The notes under the pieces: generated by a model | Told to the model about the DNA's origin: nothing | What the model saw: only the letters and a program-made list of their open reading frames with translations | Database searches by the model: none | In this document: piece by piece, positions 1 to 8,489 of the stretch | Position numbering within the stretch: position 1 is the first letter of the stretch | Layout: each line of letters opens with the position of its first letter | Source of the DNA: Terriglobia bacterium | GTDB lineage: Bacteria; Acidobacteriota; Terriglobia; Terriglobales; Acidobacteriaceae | Length of the DNA: 44,943 nt | Assembly (NCBI GenBank): GCA_020073525.1 | Contig: JAIQFA010000038.1 | Span: 1-44,943, forward strand | Direction of reading: 5' to 3' | Program-made: the position numbers and the translations under genes

Positions 1-82
1 GGGAATCTGGCCATCCCCTGGTAAACGCAAGGGGAAGCATTGAAGCCTGGGTGACTTCGGTAACCAGCGACGACCTGACAAT

Positions 83-1138
83 TCAGATCGGAGCCCACTC
101 TCCAGATAATTCATGGCGCAGCTTCTGCTGCCGTTCCTGCATCTTTTGCTGACGATCCTGCAGCCGCTTCTCCATATCTTTCCAGCACATAGCCTGCTGC
201 CGCACTCTCTCGGTGATGGCAGGAGCCAGGCGGGCGATTTCGTCTCCGGCGAGGTTGACGGCCTGCTCTGTCTCAGCCTCGAGATCGTGAAGGTCAAAGC
301 TGTCTTCGAGCAGGCTGCCGGAGTCCTTCTTCTCGGGAATCGGCAGAGTCAGGTTCTGCTCGCGCTTCTCGCGCATGACCGTCACTGCGGCCGTGGCGCC
401 CGACGACGAACGCAGCGCGTGGGTGAAGTCCGAGGTATCCTGTACGGGTTGATTGTTCACTTTGACAACCACATCGCCAGCACGGAACCCGGCTTTTTCC
501 CCGCGACTACCTTTTTCCACCGAGCGTACCAGCACGCCCTTGCCACCCTTCACGCCGAAAAATTCTCCCAATTGCGGAGTAATGTTTTCCACCATCAGGC
601 CGCTGCGCGCCGACTGATGGACGACGACTACGGAGACCGGAAGGTTATCGAAGTCCGGCATCGTGGGTATCTGTATCTTCGGCATCTCCGGCATCTGCCA
701 TGTCATGGCTTTGTGCCGGTCGGCAAGTTGCACCTTGATGGTCACCGGCTGACCGTCGCGACTGATGCCGAGAGTCACAACGCGGCCGGGAGGCGTTTCT
801 TTAATCATCCGGCGTAGCTGGGCGGCACTTTCCACCGCCGTGCCATTCAGGCTCAGAATAACGTCATGTTCGTGGAGGCCGGCTTTTCCGGCGGGAGCGT
901 CCTGGTCGACCATCGTGACCTCGGCTCCGTTCTCTTCCTTGAGCTTCAATTCTCCCAGCCGCTCCGCGGAGACGTCGGTGATGTCAACTCCGAGATAGGA
1001 AGAACCGCCACCGCCGCCCTCGTCCGAGCCGTAGATTGAGTCCCAGTTTTCGCCGGTGCGATCGTAGTTCAGCTGAGCTGATCGCGCGCTGGCGACCAGC
1101 GTAAGAACAACCATGCAAAGCAAGAATCGATGGATCAT
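83..1138 (-). CDS. Secreted protein with two PDZ domains
   Basis: 351 residues. Residues 1-21 look like a Sec signal peptide (hydrophobic stretch ending in SARSA), so the protein should act in the periplasm or outside the inner membrane. Two PDZ domains are visible: about 48-140 (LGVDITD start, AGLHEHDVILSLNG core) and about 175-265 (GVLVRSVEKGS, AGFRAGDVVVKVNNQ). A Pro/Met-rich linker separates them. There is no trypsin-like or other protease domain, unlike DegP/DegS, so it is probably a peptide-binding adaptor. The C-terminal ~70 residues are Gln/Arg/Lys-rich and likely coiled coil (DRQQKMQERQQKLRHE). The start has a good ribosome site (GGGGAGGG, 5 bases upstream). It is the last of four co-directional genes after an ECF sigma factor, 111 bases after the DUF4097 gene, which suggests an envelope-stress role (inference). 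Confidence 0.85.
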   Translation of the reverse strand: MIHRFLLCMVVLTLVASARSAQLNYDRTGENWDSIYGSDEGGGGGSSYLGVDITDVSAERLGELKLKEENGAEVTMVDQDAPAGKAGLHEHDVILSLNGTAVESAAQLRRMIKETPPGRVVTLGISRDGQPVTIKVQLADRHKAMTWQMPEMPKIQIPTMPDFDNLPVSVVVVHQSARSGLMVENITPQLGEFFGVKGGKGVLVRSVEKGSRGEKAGFRAGDVVVKVNNQPVQDTSDFTHALRSSSGATAAVTVMREKREQNLTLPIPEKKDSGSLLEDSFDLHDLEAETEQAVNLAGDEIARLAPAITERVRQQAMCWKDMEKRLQDRQQKMQERQQKLRHELSGEWAPI

Positions 1139-1160
1139 AAGCCCTCCCCTATCACTGGGC

Positions 1161-1230
1161 GTGAGTCGTTAGCAAACTCGCGCAGTCCGCAGCGAATCCC
1201 GAACGACCAGCGACTAACGACCAATGACTG
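1161..1230. repeat. Heptad repeat AACGACC with inverted partner
   Basis: Bases 1202-1229 read as four degenerate 7-base units (AACGACC, AGCGACT, AACGACC, AATGACT). A partial inverted copy (GAGTCGTTAGC) lies at 1163-1173. It sits between the DUF4097 and PDZ genes and resembles the element at 2467-2557 between the two preceding genes of the same operon. Confidence 0.7.
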
Positions 1231-1249
1231 TTCTTACTCTCATTGCCGC

Positions 1250-2446
1250 TTAGCGACTGACGCGGCGGAAATTAACGTTCCCAGAATTTGTCCGGACTTT
1301 TAATATCGGTCCGCCACCATTGAGCTGACCTTCCGCCGTCACCGTTTTCGGTCCCCACGGTCCACCTTCACTGGACACATGAATATCCGAGAAGTCGCTG
1401 CGGATGGTGTGGCCGTTAGCGATCTCGATTTGTGCCCGAATGGAGATCGCCAGGTCATTCGCCAGATAGACGGTGATGTCGCCGGCCGACGTTTCCAGCG
1501 TGGAATTGCTGCGATGGTCGGCGCCAGAAAGCAGCTTCACGATGATTCCCCCGGCTGAAGTTTCCGCCCGGACAGAGGTCGCGCCGTCCAATTGAATGCT
1601 GCCTCCGCCGGTCTGAGCCTGAACACGTCCCTTCGCGGAAGCGAGCCGAATACTACCGGCGCCAGTTTCAATTTCCGCGGGACCTCCGATGTCGCCCAAG
1701 TCCACACTGCCACCGCCGGTCGTGGCTTTCACCGTTCCGCTGCATTTGTCGACGCGAATGCTACCCGCTCCTGTCTCCAGCACCGCGCCCTGCAGTCCGG
1801 AGAGCACGATTACGCTTCCCCCGCCGCTTTCCGCCTTGATCTCGCCTTTGGCGGAAGCGATCTTGATGTTTCCTCCGCCGGTTTGCACGCTCACGTCGCC
1901 CTGCACGCTGCCGACTTCGATCGTGCCGCCACCCGTTTCCGCCGTGACGTCGCCGCCGATATCATCCAGGTGAAGATTTCCACCCCCGCTGCTGAGTTCG
2001 ACACGTCCGGCGATCCCGGTCGCGTTGACGTTGCCGCCCCCGGTCTCGATCCTGGCGAATTCCATGTTCCGCGGCACATTGATGACAAAATCATCGGAGC
2101 ACCTGCGATCCCGCCCGCCCTGCGATTCCGCGACGAGCCACGCGGTGTCTCCCTTTACCGAAGTGTTGATCCTGTAAGACTCGAATTCGCGGCGGGCTTG
2201 CTGCTCTGAAGATGTATAGGCTTTACGATGAATGACGTATGTAATTCCCGCTTGCGATCCACCCTGAACGCGCACTGAACCCGCGGCCAGCTTCACCCGC
2301 AGATTCTTCGCTCCACCCAAGCTCCCAGTCATTTCCTGGACCCAGCTGCTGCCTTCGCGATATACCCGAGTTTCCTGGCAAAGAGCCAGGGACGCCAGTG
2401 CAGCGACCAACCCTGCGACACCAGCGAGTTTTATTGCGTGTTTCAA
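1250..2446 (-). CDS. Secreted DUF4097-type beta-repeat protein
   Basis: 398 residues. A Sec signal peptide covers about 1-23 (ends LALCQ). The rest is a regular series of roughly 20-residue units with the pattern GGG(N/S)(I/V)x(V/I/L)xxxxGxVxAxT/S, e.g. AETGGGTIEVGSVQGDVSVQ, as expected for the right-handed beta-solenoid of DUF4097/DUF4098 adhesin-like proteins. No catalytic motif is seen. Translation probably starts at TTG (2446), 7 bases after GAGGAGG; no in-frame ATG precedes the signal peptide. Members of this family often follow an ECF sigma/anti-sigma pair, as here, and may be a surface target of that regulon; the ligand is unknown. Confidence 0.85.
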   Translation of the reverse strand: MKHAIKLAGVAGLVAALASLALCQETRVYREGSSWVQEMTGSLGGAKNLRVKLAAGSVRVQGGSQAGITYVIHRKAYTSSEQQARREFESYRINTSVKGDTAWLVAESQGGRDRRCSDDFVINVPRNMEFARIETGGGNVNATGIAGRVELSSGGGNLHLDDIGGDVTAETGGGTIEVGSVQGDVSVQTGGGNIKIASAKGEIKAESGGGSVIVLSGLQGAVLETGAGSIRVDKCSGTVKATTGGGSVDLGDIGGPAEIETGAGSIRLASAKGRVQAQTGGGSIQLDGATSVRAETSAGGIIVKLLSGADHRSNSTLETSAGDITVYLANDLAISIRAQIEIANGHTIRSDFSDIHVSSEGGPWGPKTVTAEGQLNGGGPILKVRTNSGNVNFRRVSR

Positions 2447-2466
2447 TGAATTTCCTCCTCAAAATA

Positions 2467-2557
2467 CAGTCGTTCGTCGTTGGGCGTTAAGTCGTTCGGG
2501 ATGCATCGTGGGTCGTAATGTTTGCTAACGACCAACGACTAGCGACCAACGCCCCTT
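2467..2557. repeat. Heptad repeat element, AACGACC family
   Basis: Bases 2526-2550 carry units AACGACC, AACGACT, AGCGACC and AACG. A looser inverted arm (TCGTTCGTCGTTGGGCG) is at 2469-2485. The element begins one base past the anti-sigma stop codon (2559-2561, minus strand). The 15 bases 2543-2557 recur exactly at 23241-23255 in front of panB. Confidence 0.7.
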
Positions 2558-2558
2558 C

Positions 2559-3527
2559 CTAATCCATCTCCGGCATCTGCGCCAGCATCGTGCGAGCCTG
2601 GGAACGAATCGAGACGTTCTGATCCGTCTGCGACAACCGGGTCAGTACTGAGCGCACATTGCTGTCCGCTTTCATCGGTTCCACCAGACGCAAGGCCTGC
2701 ATACGAACACCGGAGTTGTTGTCGCTGATCAGCGCCCGCAAAACTCCATCCCGTACTTGTGGATCCTGCCGCACAAAACCACTCAGCCCGTCCAGCGCCT
2801 TCAGGCGCACACCGGGATTGGTGTCGTTCTGCAACGCATACATCAAGGCTTCCCGCACGCGCGAATCGTCGGGCGCCTGCGTGAGCACATCTACCGAATC
2901 CATCCGCACTCCCGAGTTGTAATTGTTGCGCGCCGCAAACAACAGCAACTGCTGGATCCGCTGGTCGTTCAGCGAGCCTTGCGCTTCCTGGGTCAAAACC
3001 GTGTCGTACTTGATGCTTACCTGATTCGATCCCGGCTCCTGCGTCACCGAGCGGATGCCGGTGATCGCAGACGACTCCAGGGGCTGATTGAGCGACGCAT
3101 TGCCGCTGCCAGATCCCAGCGAACTCGTGAGTGCGCCCGTATCGCCGCGCCCCGCAGCAAGAAAGTTGTAAGTCGCGCCGATGCCCCCGCCAAATCCCAC
3201 GATGAAGATCACCGCTGCCAGCGCCGGCGCCATCCGAATCTGCCTCAGCCACACTCCGGGCTCAAGAATCAGACGATGCCAAAACCTGCCCTGTCGCGTG
3301 GTTTCGAGCGCTTCCTGCAACCGCATCCGCGATGCCGCCAGCAGGTTCGGAGTGGGCTCCGTCACCGGCATTTCCGACAGCGTAGCGTGGAATTTGCGCG
3401 TCGCCTTCAACTCAGTGGCGCACTCCGGACACCGCCCCAGATGCTGCTCCACCTCGTAGCGGGCATCGTCTTCCAGCTCGTTGTACACATAGAACAGAAT
3501 ATTTTGCCGTACCCAATCACATTTCAT
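2559..3527 (-). CDS. Membrane anti-sigma factor with zinc finger and HEAT repeats
   Basis: 322 residues. The N-terminus carries the zinc-finger anti-sigma (ZAS-like) signature: Cys3, His29, Cys33 and Cys36 in HLGRCPEC, which should bind the adjacent ECF sigma factor in the cytoplasm. One transmembrane helix lies at about 100-118 (PALAAVIFIVGFGGGIGA). The outer part, about 185-320, is a series of ~35-residue HEAT-like repeats with recurring GVRMDSVDVL / GVRLKALDGL / GVRMQALRLV helices, which would face the periplasm. A HEAT solenoid as the sensor half of an anti-sigma is unusual and suggests sensing by protein-protein contact (inference). It starts 33 bases after the sigma factor stop, with AAGGGA about 7 bases before ATG, so the two are almost certainly cotranscribed. 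Confidence 0.88.
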   Translation of the reverse strand: MKCDWVRQNILFYVYNELEDDARYEVEQHLGRCPECATELKATRKFHATLSEMPVTEPTPNLLAASRMRLQEALETTRQGRFWHRLILEPGVWLRQIRMAPALAAVIFIVGFGGGIGATYNFLAAGRGDTGALTSSLGSGSGNASLNQPLESSAITGIRSVTQEPGSNQVSIKYDTVLTQEAQGSLNDQRIQQLLLFAARNNYNSGVRMDSVDVLTQAPDDSRVREALMYALQNDTNPGVRLKALDGLSGFVRQDPQVRDGVLRALISDNNSGVRMQALRLVEPMKADSNVRSVLTRLSQTDQNVSIRSQARTMLAQMPEMD

Positions 3528-3560
3528 TTTCGTATCCCTTCGCGGGATTAAAATTCGAAC

Positions 3561-4271
3561 TCATCGCATCTCCGCCAGCGCGGCCCGCAGTTTTTGCGTC
3601 GCGCGAAACAACGTATTCTTTGCCGTCTCTTCCGTCGTATTCAACATCTCGCCTACCGTGCGCAGCTTCAGCCCGTGATAATGCTTCAACTCGAACACCA
3701 TCCGCTCGCGAGGAGTAAGGGTGGTGAGGGCGGCTCCGATCTTCCGTCCCAGCTCCCGCCGCATCAAATCGCGTTCTGGGTTGGCTCCCGAACGTATGTC
3801 GGCGAACTGCTCCAGGCGGCTGTACTCTTCACCCGAGGCGTCCACCGCCACCGGAGCATCCTCTTTGCGCACATTCCGCTTCCGCAGATGATCGAGGCAG
3901 AGGTTGGTGACGATCCGGTAAATCCAGGTGTAGAAGGAACACTCAAAGCGGAAACTGCCCAGATTCTTGTAGGCCTTGAGGAAGGCCTCCTGATAGACGT
4001 CCTGGGCGTCGGACTCCGATCCGGTCAGATGCAGCGCCAGTCGCAGCACCGACTGATCGTAATGACGCACCAATACCTCGAAGGCCGCACGGTTGCCCTG
4101 CTGCGCCTCCCGGATCAGACTCGTGTCGTCAATGCGGTTGCCCTGCGCTGCCAAAGAGCCCCTCATATTCCCATACGACGTGGGGTTCCGGTTGCCGCTG
4201 TTCTGTTCCGCCCGCTCTCGGCGGTAATGGTCGCCAACCGGAATTGCAACTGCGTAAGATTCGGCCGGCAT
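3561..4271 (-). CDS. ECF-family RNA polymerase sigma factor
   Basis: 236 residues. Region 2 covers about 65-130 (core and -10 contacts: DAQDVYQEAFLKAYKNLGSF, then FYTWIYRIVTNLCLDHLRKR); region 4 covers about 175-232 with a helix-turn-helix (LTPRERMVFELKHYHGLKLRTVGEMLNTTEETAKN). No sigma region 1 or 3 is present, as usual for ECF (sigma-70 family, group 4) factors. The first ~45 residues are not conserved-looking; an internal ATG at 4166 (MRGSLAAQ) could be the true start. First gene of the sigma/anti-sigma/DUF4097/PDZ operon and probably its activator, though no autoregulatory promoter was identified. Confidence 0.9.
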   Translation of the reverse strand: MPAESYAVAIPVGDHYRRERAEQNSGNRNPTSYGNMRGSLAAQGNRIDDTSLIREAQQGNRAAFEVLVRHYDQSVLRLALHLTGSESDAQDVYQEAFLKAYKNLGSFRFECSFYTWIYRIVTNLCLDHLRKRNVRKEDAPVAVDASGEEYSRLEQFADIRSGANPERDLMRRELGRKIGAALTTLTPRERMVFELKHYHGLKLRTVGEMLNTTEETAKNTLFRATQKLRAALAEMR

Positions 4272-4415
4272 TGTCTATCTCTATCCCCTACAAGTGTTCA
4301 ATCCTTGCCCTTGCAAAGAAATAGACGGGGTAGCAGCCGGAACGTTAGCAGATTATCAGGAGTTGGCCCTTGGTTTGCTTGACAGTTTGTTTGTGTAGGG
4401 ACGGGGTTCGTGTGG

Positions 4416-4455
4416 GGACGGGCGCCTCGCCCGTCCGGGCCGAGTGAAGCTCGGC
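4416..4455. repeat. Two-hairpin element, GGACGGGCG / GCCGAG family
   Basis: A perfect 9-bp hairpin (4416-4424 with 4428-4436, loop CCT) is followed by a second hairpin (GCCGAG 4439-4444 with CTCGGC 4450-4455). The same order of two hairpins occurs at 11489-11528. It lies just past the 3' end of the acetyltransferase gene. The rest of the 4272-4486 gap shows no gene. Confidence 0.75.
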
Positions 4456-4486
4456 AGCTGCCCGCACCACAACAACTTTGGACTCG

Positions 4487-4963
4487 CTACGGCGGGCCAA
4501 ATTTCAGCCGCATCTCGTTCGTAGCCTGAAACCCCAGCTTTTCGTACAAGGGCCGCCCCTCTTTGCTGGCGTGCAAATTGACTGCGCGGAAGCCCTGCCG
4601 TTTGAGCCACTCCAGGATTATCAGCATGACTTGGCGCGCAATTCCTCGCTTGCGAAACTTGGGCTCCGTGTAAACATTCAGGATCACTGTCCGCTGCGTG
4701 CACGGATCTTTGGGATTGGCCGGCCACGAACACAGCAGCACTCCGCCACCTCCCGCGACCCGGCCTGAGGCATCCAGCGCCAGCCAGTGACGATACGAAT
4801 CGTCGGCCAGAGCCCGCGCCAGCCACGGCCTGGCAACCTCCACCATGCGATCCAGTTCCTCGACCGTGCCTTCTCCCATGTCGCGGAACATCGACCGGCG
4901 ATGATGAAGAATGATCGCCGCCTCGCTCGGCGCGGCTTCGCGAATCGTGATGTCAGCTAACAT
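4487..4963 (-). CDS. GNAT-family N-acetyltransferase
   Basis: 158 residues from ATG at 4963. The acetyl-CoA pyrophosphate-binding motif is RKRGIARQVM (about 104-113, R-x-x-G-x-A type) after the beta-4 strand VILNVYTEP; the C-terminal LHASKEGRPLYEKLGF is the typical GNAT motif B region. Transfers an acetyl group to an unidentified amine. A longer reading from GTG at 5017 would add 18 residues, but those codons lie inside the long inverted repeat 5004-5080, so the ATG is preferred; no strong ribosome site supports either. Monocistronic, divergent from queD. Confidence 0.85.
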   Translation of the reverse strand: MLADITIREAAPSEAAIILHHRRSMFRDMGEGTVEELDRMVEVARPWLARALADDSYRHWLALDASGRVAGGGGVLLCSWPANPKDPCTQRTVILNVYTEPKFRKRGIARQVMLIILEWLKRQGFRAVNLHASKEGRPLYEKLGFQATNEMRLKFGPP

Positions 4964-5003
4964 GTTCGTGGTTGACTGTTCCTTTCCGACACTGAAACCA
5001 TAA

Positions 5004-5080
5004 ACCACCAAGGACACGAAGGATCACGAAGGCTTCCTGGTCTCACGGTTTCCTTCGTGATCGTTGGTGCCCTTGGTGGT
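5004..5080. repeat. Long imperfect inverted repeat, ACCACCAAGG family
   Basis: Bases 5004-5032 pair with 5052-5080 over 29 positions, 26 matching. A homologous element, including a similar spacer (GGTCTCA in both), is at 14082-14159 in front of hemL. It lies between the acetyltransferase and queD, 88 bases upstream of the queD start. Confidence 0.8.
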
Positions 5081-5167
5081 GAACGCTTCTAGAATTGAAA
5101 CTCGCGGCGCCGTCTCCCCAAGCCTCTCAAAAGGTACAATAAACCACAGCCGAGGCAATTGGATTTC

Positions 5168-5545
5168 ATGTACGAAGTAACCGTGGAAGACACATTCGCC
5201 GCAGGGCACTACCTGCGCAACTACAAGGGCAAGTGCGAGAACCCGCACGGCCACAACTACAAGATTCGTGTGACCCTGGCCGGCGCCGAACTCGACAAGG
5301 CCGGCCTGCTGCTCGATTTCAAAGACCTGAAAGAAGTCATGAAGCACGCCATCGACCGCCTCGACCACCAGATGATCAACGACATCGAGCCCTTCACCGT
5401 TCTCAACCCCTCCGCTGAGAACTTGTCTAAATATTTTTATGACGAAACCAACGCCCGTCTCAAGAACGTAACCAACGGCCGAGTGCGGGTGAAAGACGTA
5501 ACCGTGTTCGAGACGGACACGACGACGGCAAGATACAGCGAGTGA
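5168..5545 (+). CDS. queD: 6-carboxy-tetrahydropterin synthase QueD
   Basis: 125 residues, typical for the family. It converts 7,8-dihydroneopterin triphosphate to 6-carboxy-5,6,7,8-tetrahydropterin, step 2 of 7-cyano-7-deazaguanine (queuosine precursor) synthesis. Zinc ligands are His14, His27 and His29 (CENPHGHNY); Cys23 of the C-x3-HGH motif is the catalytic cysteine that marks QueD-type enzymes; the Asp-His of RLDHQ and the Glu of PSAENL complete the site. ATG 5168 is chosen over an in-frame TTG at 5159 because the family usually begins MY-V-V-; GAGG lies 12 bases before it. A -10-like TACAAT is at 5135-5140. Followed by queE, the next enzyme in the pathway. Confidence 0.93.
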   Translation: MYEVTVEDTFAAGHYLRNYKGKCENPHGHNYKIRVTLAGAELDKAGLLLDFKDLKEVMKHAIDRLDHQMINDIEPFTVLNPSAENLSKYFYDETNARLKNVTNGRVRVKDVTVFETDTTTARYSE

Positions 5546-5640
5546 AACCATTGAAACATTGAGTGATTGAATCATTGAGTCATTGAAAAGCTCGGCCTTT
5601 GAACTTTAATGATTCAATGTCTCAATGATTCAATGATCTG
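5546..5640. repeat. Octad/heptad-type repeat with inverted arms between queD and queE
   Basis: Starting right after the queD stop codon, roughly 8-base units TGAAACAT, TGAGTGAT, TGAATCAT, TGAGTCAT run from about 5552 to 5585, and the inverse pattern (AATGATTCAATGTCTCAATG) fills about 5607-5638. The RNA could fold into a long AT-rich hairpin between the two coding regions. Confidence 0.75.
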
Positions 5641-5653
5641 ATAATTCACTCCC

Positions 5654-6337
5654 ATGCAGATCACCGAAATCTATAAGTCGCTCCAGGGCGAATCGACCTA
5701 TGCCGGACTCCCCTGCGTCTTCGTGCGCCTGACCGGATGCAACCTGCGCTGCTCCTGGTGCGACAGCGAGTTTAGTTTCCATGGCGGGAAGAAGATGACG
5801 TTGCAAGAGGTGCTCACCGAGGTCGCCCGTCTGAGCCCCAGCGGCGGACTAGTCGAGATCACCGGCGGCGAACCCATGCTGCAGGAGCGTGACGTCATCC
5901 CCCTGATGGAGCAACTTCTGGACGCTGACTACCAGGTATTGCTCGAGACCAGCGGCGAACGCCCCCTGGCGAGAGTCCCGAAGCAGGTCATCAAGATTGT
6001 CGATGTGAAGTGTCCGCATTCGGGTGAACCTGACACTTTTGCGCTTGAGAATCTGGAGACGCTCCGGCCTCATGATGAACTTAAGTTTGTTTTGACCGAT
6101 CGCACCGACTACGAATTCGCCCGGGACTTTGTCGTGAGACACAGGCTGGCCGAGCGCGTGCACGCCATTTTGTTCTCTCCGGCGTTCGAAAAGGCTGCCT
6201 CCGGCGCGCGCGATACTTCGCATTGCCTGCTCGATCCGCAGGAACTTGCGCAGTGGATCCTCGAAGACAATGTTCCGGCGCGGCTAAGCCTGCAAATTCA
6301 CAAACTGATCTGGGATCCCGCCGCCAAAGGCGTGTAG
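5654..6337 (+). CDS. queE: 7-carboxy-7-deazaguanine synthase QueE (radical SAM)
   Basis: 227 residues. Radical SAM enzyme that contracts 6-carboxytetrahydropterin to 7-carboxy-7-deazaguanine. The [4Fe-4S] motif is CNLRCSWC (Cys29, Cys33, Cys36; C-x3-C-x2-C), preceded by the family hallmark SLQGES (about 9-14). The SAM-binding GGEP motif is at 71-74 (EITGGEPMLQ). Length fits the family. It lies 108 bases after queD, with the repeat at 5546-5640 in between; other pathway genes (queC, folE) are not in the window. Confidence 0.95.
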   Translation: MQITEIYKSLQGESTYAGLPCVFVRLTGCNLRCSWCDSEFSFHGGKKMTLQEVLTEVARLSPSGGLVEITGGEPMLQERDVIPLMEQLLDADYQVLLETSGERPLARVPKQVIKIVDVKCPHSGEPDTFALENLETLRPHDELKFVLTDRTDYEFARDFVVRHRLAERVHAILFSPAFEKAASGARDTSHCLLDPQELAQWILEDNVPARLSLQIHKLIWDPAAKGV

Positions 6338-6359
6338 TGTCACCCCCCGTAAATTTTTG

Positions 6360-6445
6360 ATTTGTCATCCTGAGCGCAGCGAAGAACCTGCTGTTCCTCG
6401 CGCCGACAAGAAAGCAGGTCCTGCGCTGCGCTCAGGATGACAAAT
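6360..6445. repeat. Perfect inverted repeat, GTCATCCTGAGCG family
   Basis: Bases 6360-6381 are the exact reverse complement of 6424-6445 (22 bp), with a 42-base middle that itself contains inverted pieces. It lies between the converging queE and recQ genes and could act as a two-way transcript end, although no U-run follows. Relatives are at 43602, 44417 and 44888. Confidence 0.85.
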
Positions 6446-6482
6446 CTATGGAAAGCTTTTCGACAACCTCAGCCGACTTCTC

Positions 6483-8414
6483 TTACGCCGACTTCGCCCG
6501 CACCCGGTTCTCGGCTCGCAAGTGCGCGACGACCAGCCTTATATCGTCGAAGCTGACATATGGGGGCACCGCATCTTTGATGTCTTTCAGCCGCTCGATT
6601 CCTTTGTCGATGCAAGCTGCCTCGATCAGCGGCTGTGCGTCGGGAGAAATCCATTTCGCATCCAACTTCACCTGCCCGGTCTCGATCAAACTCGCCACCG
6701 TGCAAACGACGGTCGAAATCTGCCGCGCCCGAATGCGAGCGATCTCTTCAAACTTGCACCCTTCGTTCAAAAGCCGCAGGGTCTGTTCCGCCGGCCCCGC
6801 CTCCCTCGCCGCGGTCGGGGCGGCGCGCGCTCCATCGCCGAAGTTTCGCAGTGCCTGCAGAATTTCGGCGCCGTACACATCTGCCTTCTTTTCGCCAATG
6901 CCCGGCACCTGCTTCAACTGCGCAAAATTGGACGGACGGCGGCGGCACAACTCCTCCAGCGTGCTGTCGTGCAGAATGATGTACGCGGGCACTTTGTTCT
7001 CTCGCGCCATGTTGCGCCGCCACTCGCGGAGATACTCCGCCAACAGCGGGTCCACTTCCGCCGGCGCCTCATCCCATGCGCCCGGTTTGTCGGACGTCAG
7101 CAGGGGCTCATAGAAGGAGGGAGAAGAGGTGCGCGGAAGAGACCTCTTCCGCACCGCCACTTCGGGGGTAGCAGGATGCGCGATCTCTTTGCTGAGCCAC
7201 TCCGGCCTAACGGCGCAATTGTCGCAGTTCCCGCAGCTCTCCCATTTCGGATTCTCTCCAAAGTGCAGGCAAATCTGCCGGTGGCGGCAGCCATGCGAAT
7301 CCACGAAGCGGCCGATCACGCGCTTTCGTTCGAAGGCTCGCTCGCGCTCAGCGTCATCCACAATTTCCTTGATGAAGTAGGAGAGCAGAACGTGGTCCTG
7401 CTTCTGCCAGAGCAACACGCAATCCGCGGGACGTCCATCGCGCCCCGCGCGCCCCGCCTCCTGGTAATACTGTTCAATCGATTTCGGCAGCGAGAGGTGA
7501 ATCACCGCCCGTACCGCGGGCTTGTTGATGCCGAGCCCAAACGCGATCGTTCCCACCAGCACGCGCACTTCGTCCGACATCCAGCGTTCCTGGTTTTGCT
7601 GGCGCAGGGAAGATTCCATCTTGGCGTGATAAGGAATCGCCGCAATCCCGTTCTCCTCCAGGTATTCGACCGTCTCTTCCACGCGGCGAATCGTGGGCGA
7701 ATATACGATCACACTCTCCCCCGCATAGTGTCGCAAGGCGCGGACGAGCAACTCCATCTGCGTGCGCGCTTCGCACTCGTGTACGACGTAGCTCAGATTC
7801 TTGCGATGAAAGCTGGCGATGTAGAGATCGGGATCGCGCATCTGCAACTGCTTCAGAATGTCGTGCCGCACCTGCCGCGTCGCGCTGGCCGTGAACGCCG
7901 CAATCGGAAATTTCGGGAAGTTCGTGCGTAACCGGCTGAGCTGCCGGTATTCCGGTCGAAATTCGTGGCCCCACTCGGAGATGCAATGCGCTTCGTCGAC
8001 CGCAAAGAAACCCACCGGAACCTTGCTTAGCCACTCGAAGGTATTTCCAGCGGCTAGCCGCTCCGGCGAAAGATAAAGGAGCCGGTATTCGCCCCGCGCT
8101 GCCTTCTCCATCACCTGCCTGCGCTCTGCCGAACTCTGAAAGCTATTGATCGCCGCCGCCGGAATACCCATTTGCGCCAGTTGCGCGGCCTGGTCCTGCA
8201 TCAGCGCGATTAGCGGAGATACCACCACCGCCGTCTTCCCCGAAATCACGGCCGGAAGCTGGTAGCACAGCGACTTCCCGCCTCCGGTCGGCATAACCAC
8301 GCAAGTATCGTGCGCCGCCAGCAGACTGCGGATAACATTCTCCTGCTTGGGGCGAAACTCGTGGTATCCCCAGTACCGCCGCAGCGCTTCCGCAAGATTT
8401 GGAACATCAGACAT
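6483..8414 (-). CDS. recQ: ATP-dependent DNA helicase RecQ
   Basis: 643 residues. 3'-5' superfamily 2 DNA helicase for recombination and fork repair. Motif 0 (FRPKQ, Gln24), Walker A (PTGGGKS, 42-48), DEAH box (FAVDEAHCISEWGHEFRP, about 135-152), motif VI (QEAGRAGRDGRP). The RQC zinc-binding cysteines are in CRHRQICLHF and CGNCDNC. An HRDC domain follows at about 470-540 (YLREWRRNMARENKVPAYII ... VPGIGEKKADVYG). The last ~90 residues resemble the extra helical HTH segment seen in some RecQ proteins (EIARIRARQISTVVCTVASL). All key motifs are intact. Monocistronic and convergent with queE. Confidence 0.95.
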   Translation of the reverse strand: MSDVPNLAEALRRYWGYHEFRPKQENVIRSLLAAHDTCVVMPTGGGKSLCYQLPAVISGKTAVVVSPLIALMQDQAAQLAQMGIPAAAINSFQSSAERRQVMEKAARGEYRLLYLSPERLAAGNTFEWLSKVPVGFFAVDEAHCISEWGHEFRPEYRQLSRLRTNFPKFPIAAFTASATRQVRHDILKQLQMRDPDLYIASFHRKNLSYVVHECEARTQMELLVRALRHYAGESVIVYSPTIRRVEETVEYLEENGIAAIPYHAKMESSLRQQNQERWMSDEVRVLVGTIAFGLGINKPAVRAVIHLSLPKSIEQYYQEAGRAGRDGRPADCVLLWQKQDHVLLSYFIKEIVDDAERERAFERKRVIGRFVDSHGCRHRQICLHFGENPKWESCGNCDNCAVRPEWLSKEIAHPATPEVAVRKRSLPRTSSPSFYEPLLTSDKPGAWDEAPAEVDPLLAEYLREWRRNMARENKVPAYIILHDSTLEELCRRRPSNFAQLKQVPGIGEKKADVYGAEILQALRNFGDGARAAPTAAREAGPAEQTLRLLNEGCKFEEIARIRARQISTVVCTVASLIETGQVKLDAKWISPDAQPLIEAACIDKGIERLKDIKDAVPPYVSFDDIRLVVAHLRAENRVRAKSA

Positions 8415-8489
8415 TCATCGGCAGTATAGCCTTAGACCTGTTGGCAAAGTCTGTGAGCGCTCGACACCGGATTTGTGATGAATCACGTA

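Noticed and set aside
6522..7931. A 469-residue plus-strand frame opposite recQ
   Set aside because: Arg/His/Pro-rich composition typical of antisense reading; recQ on the other strand is complete with all motifs.
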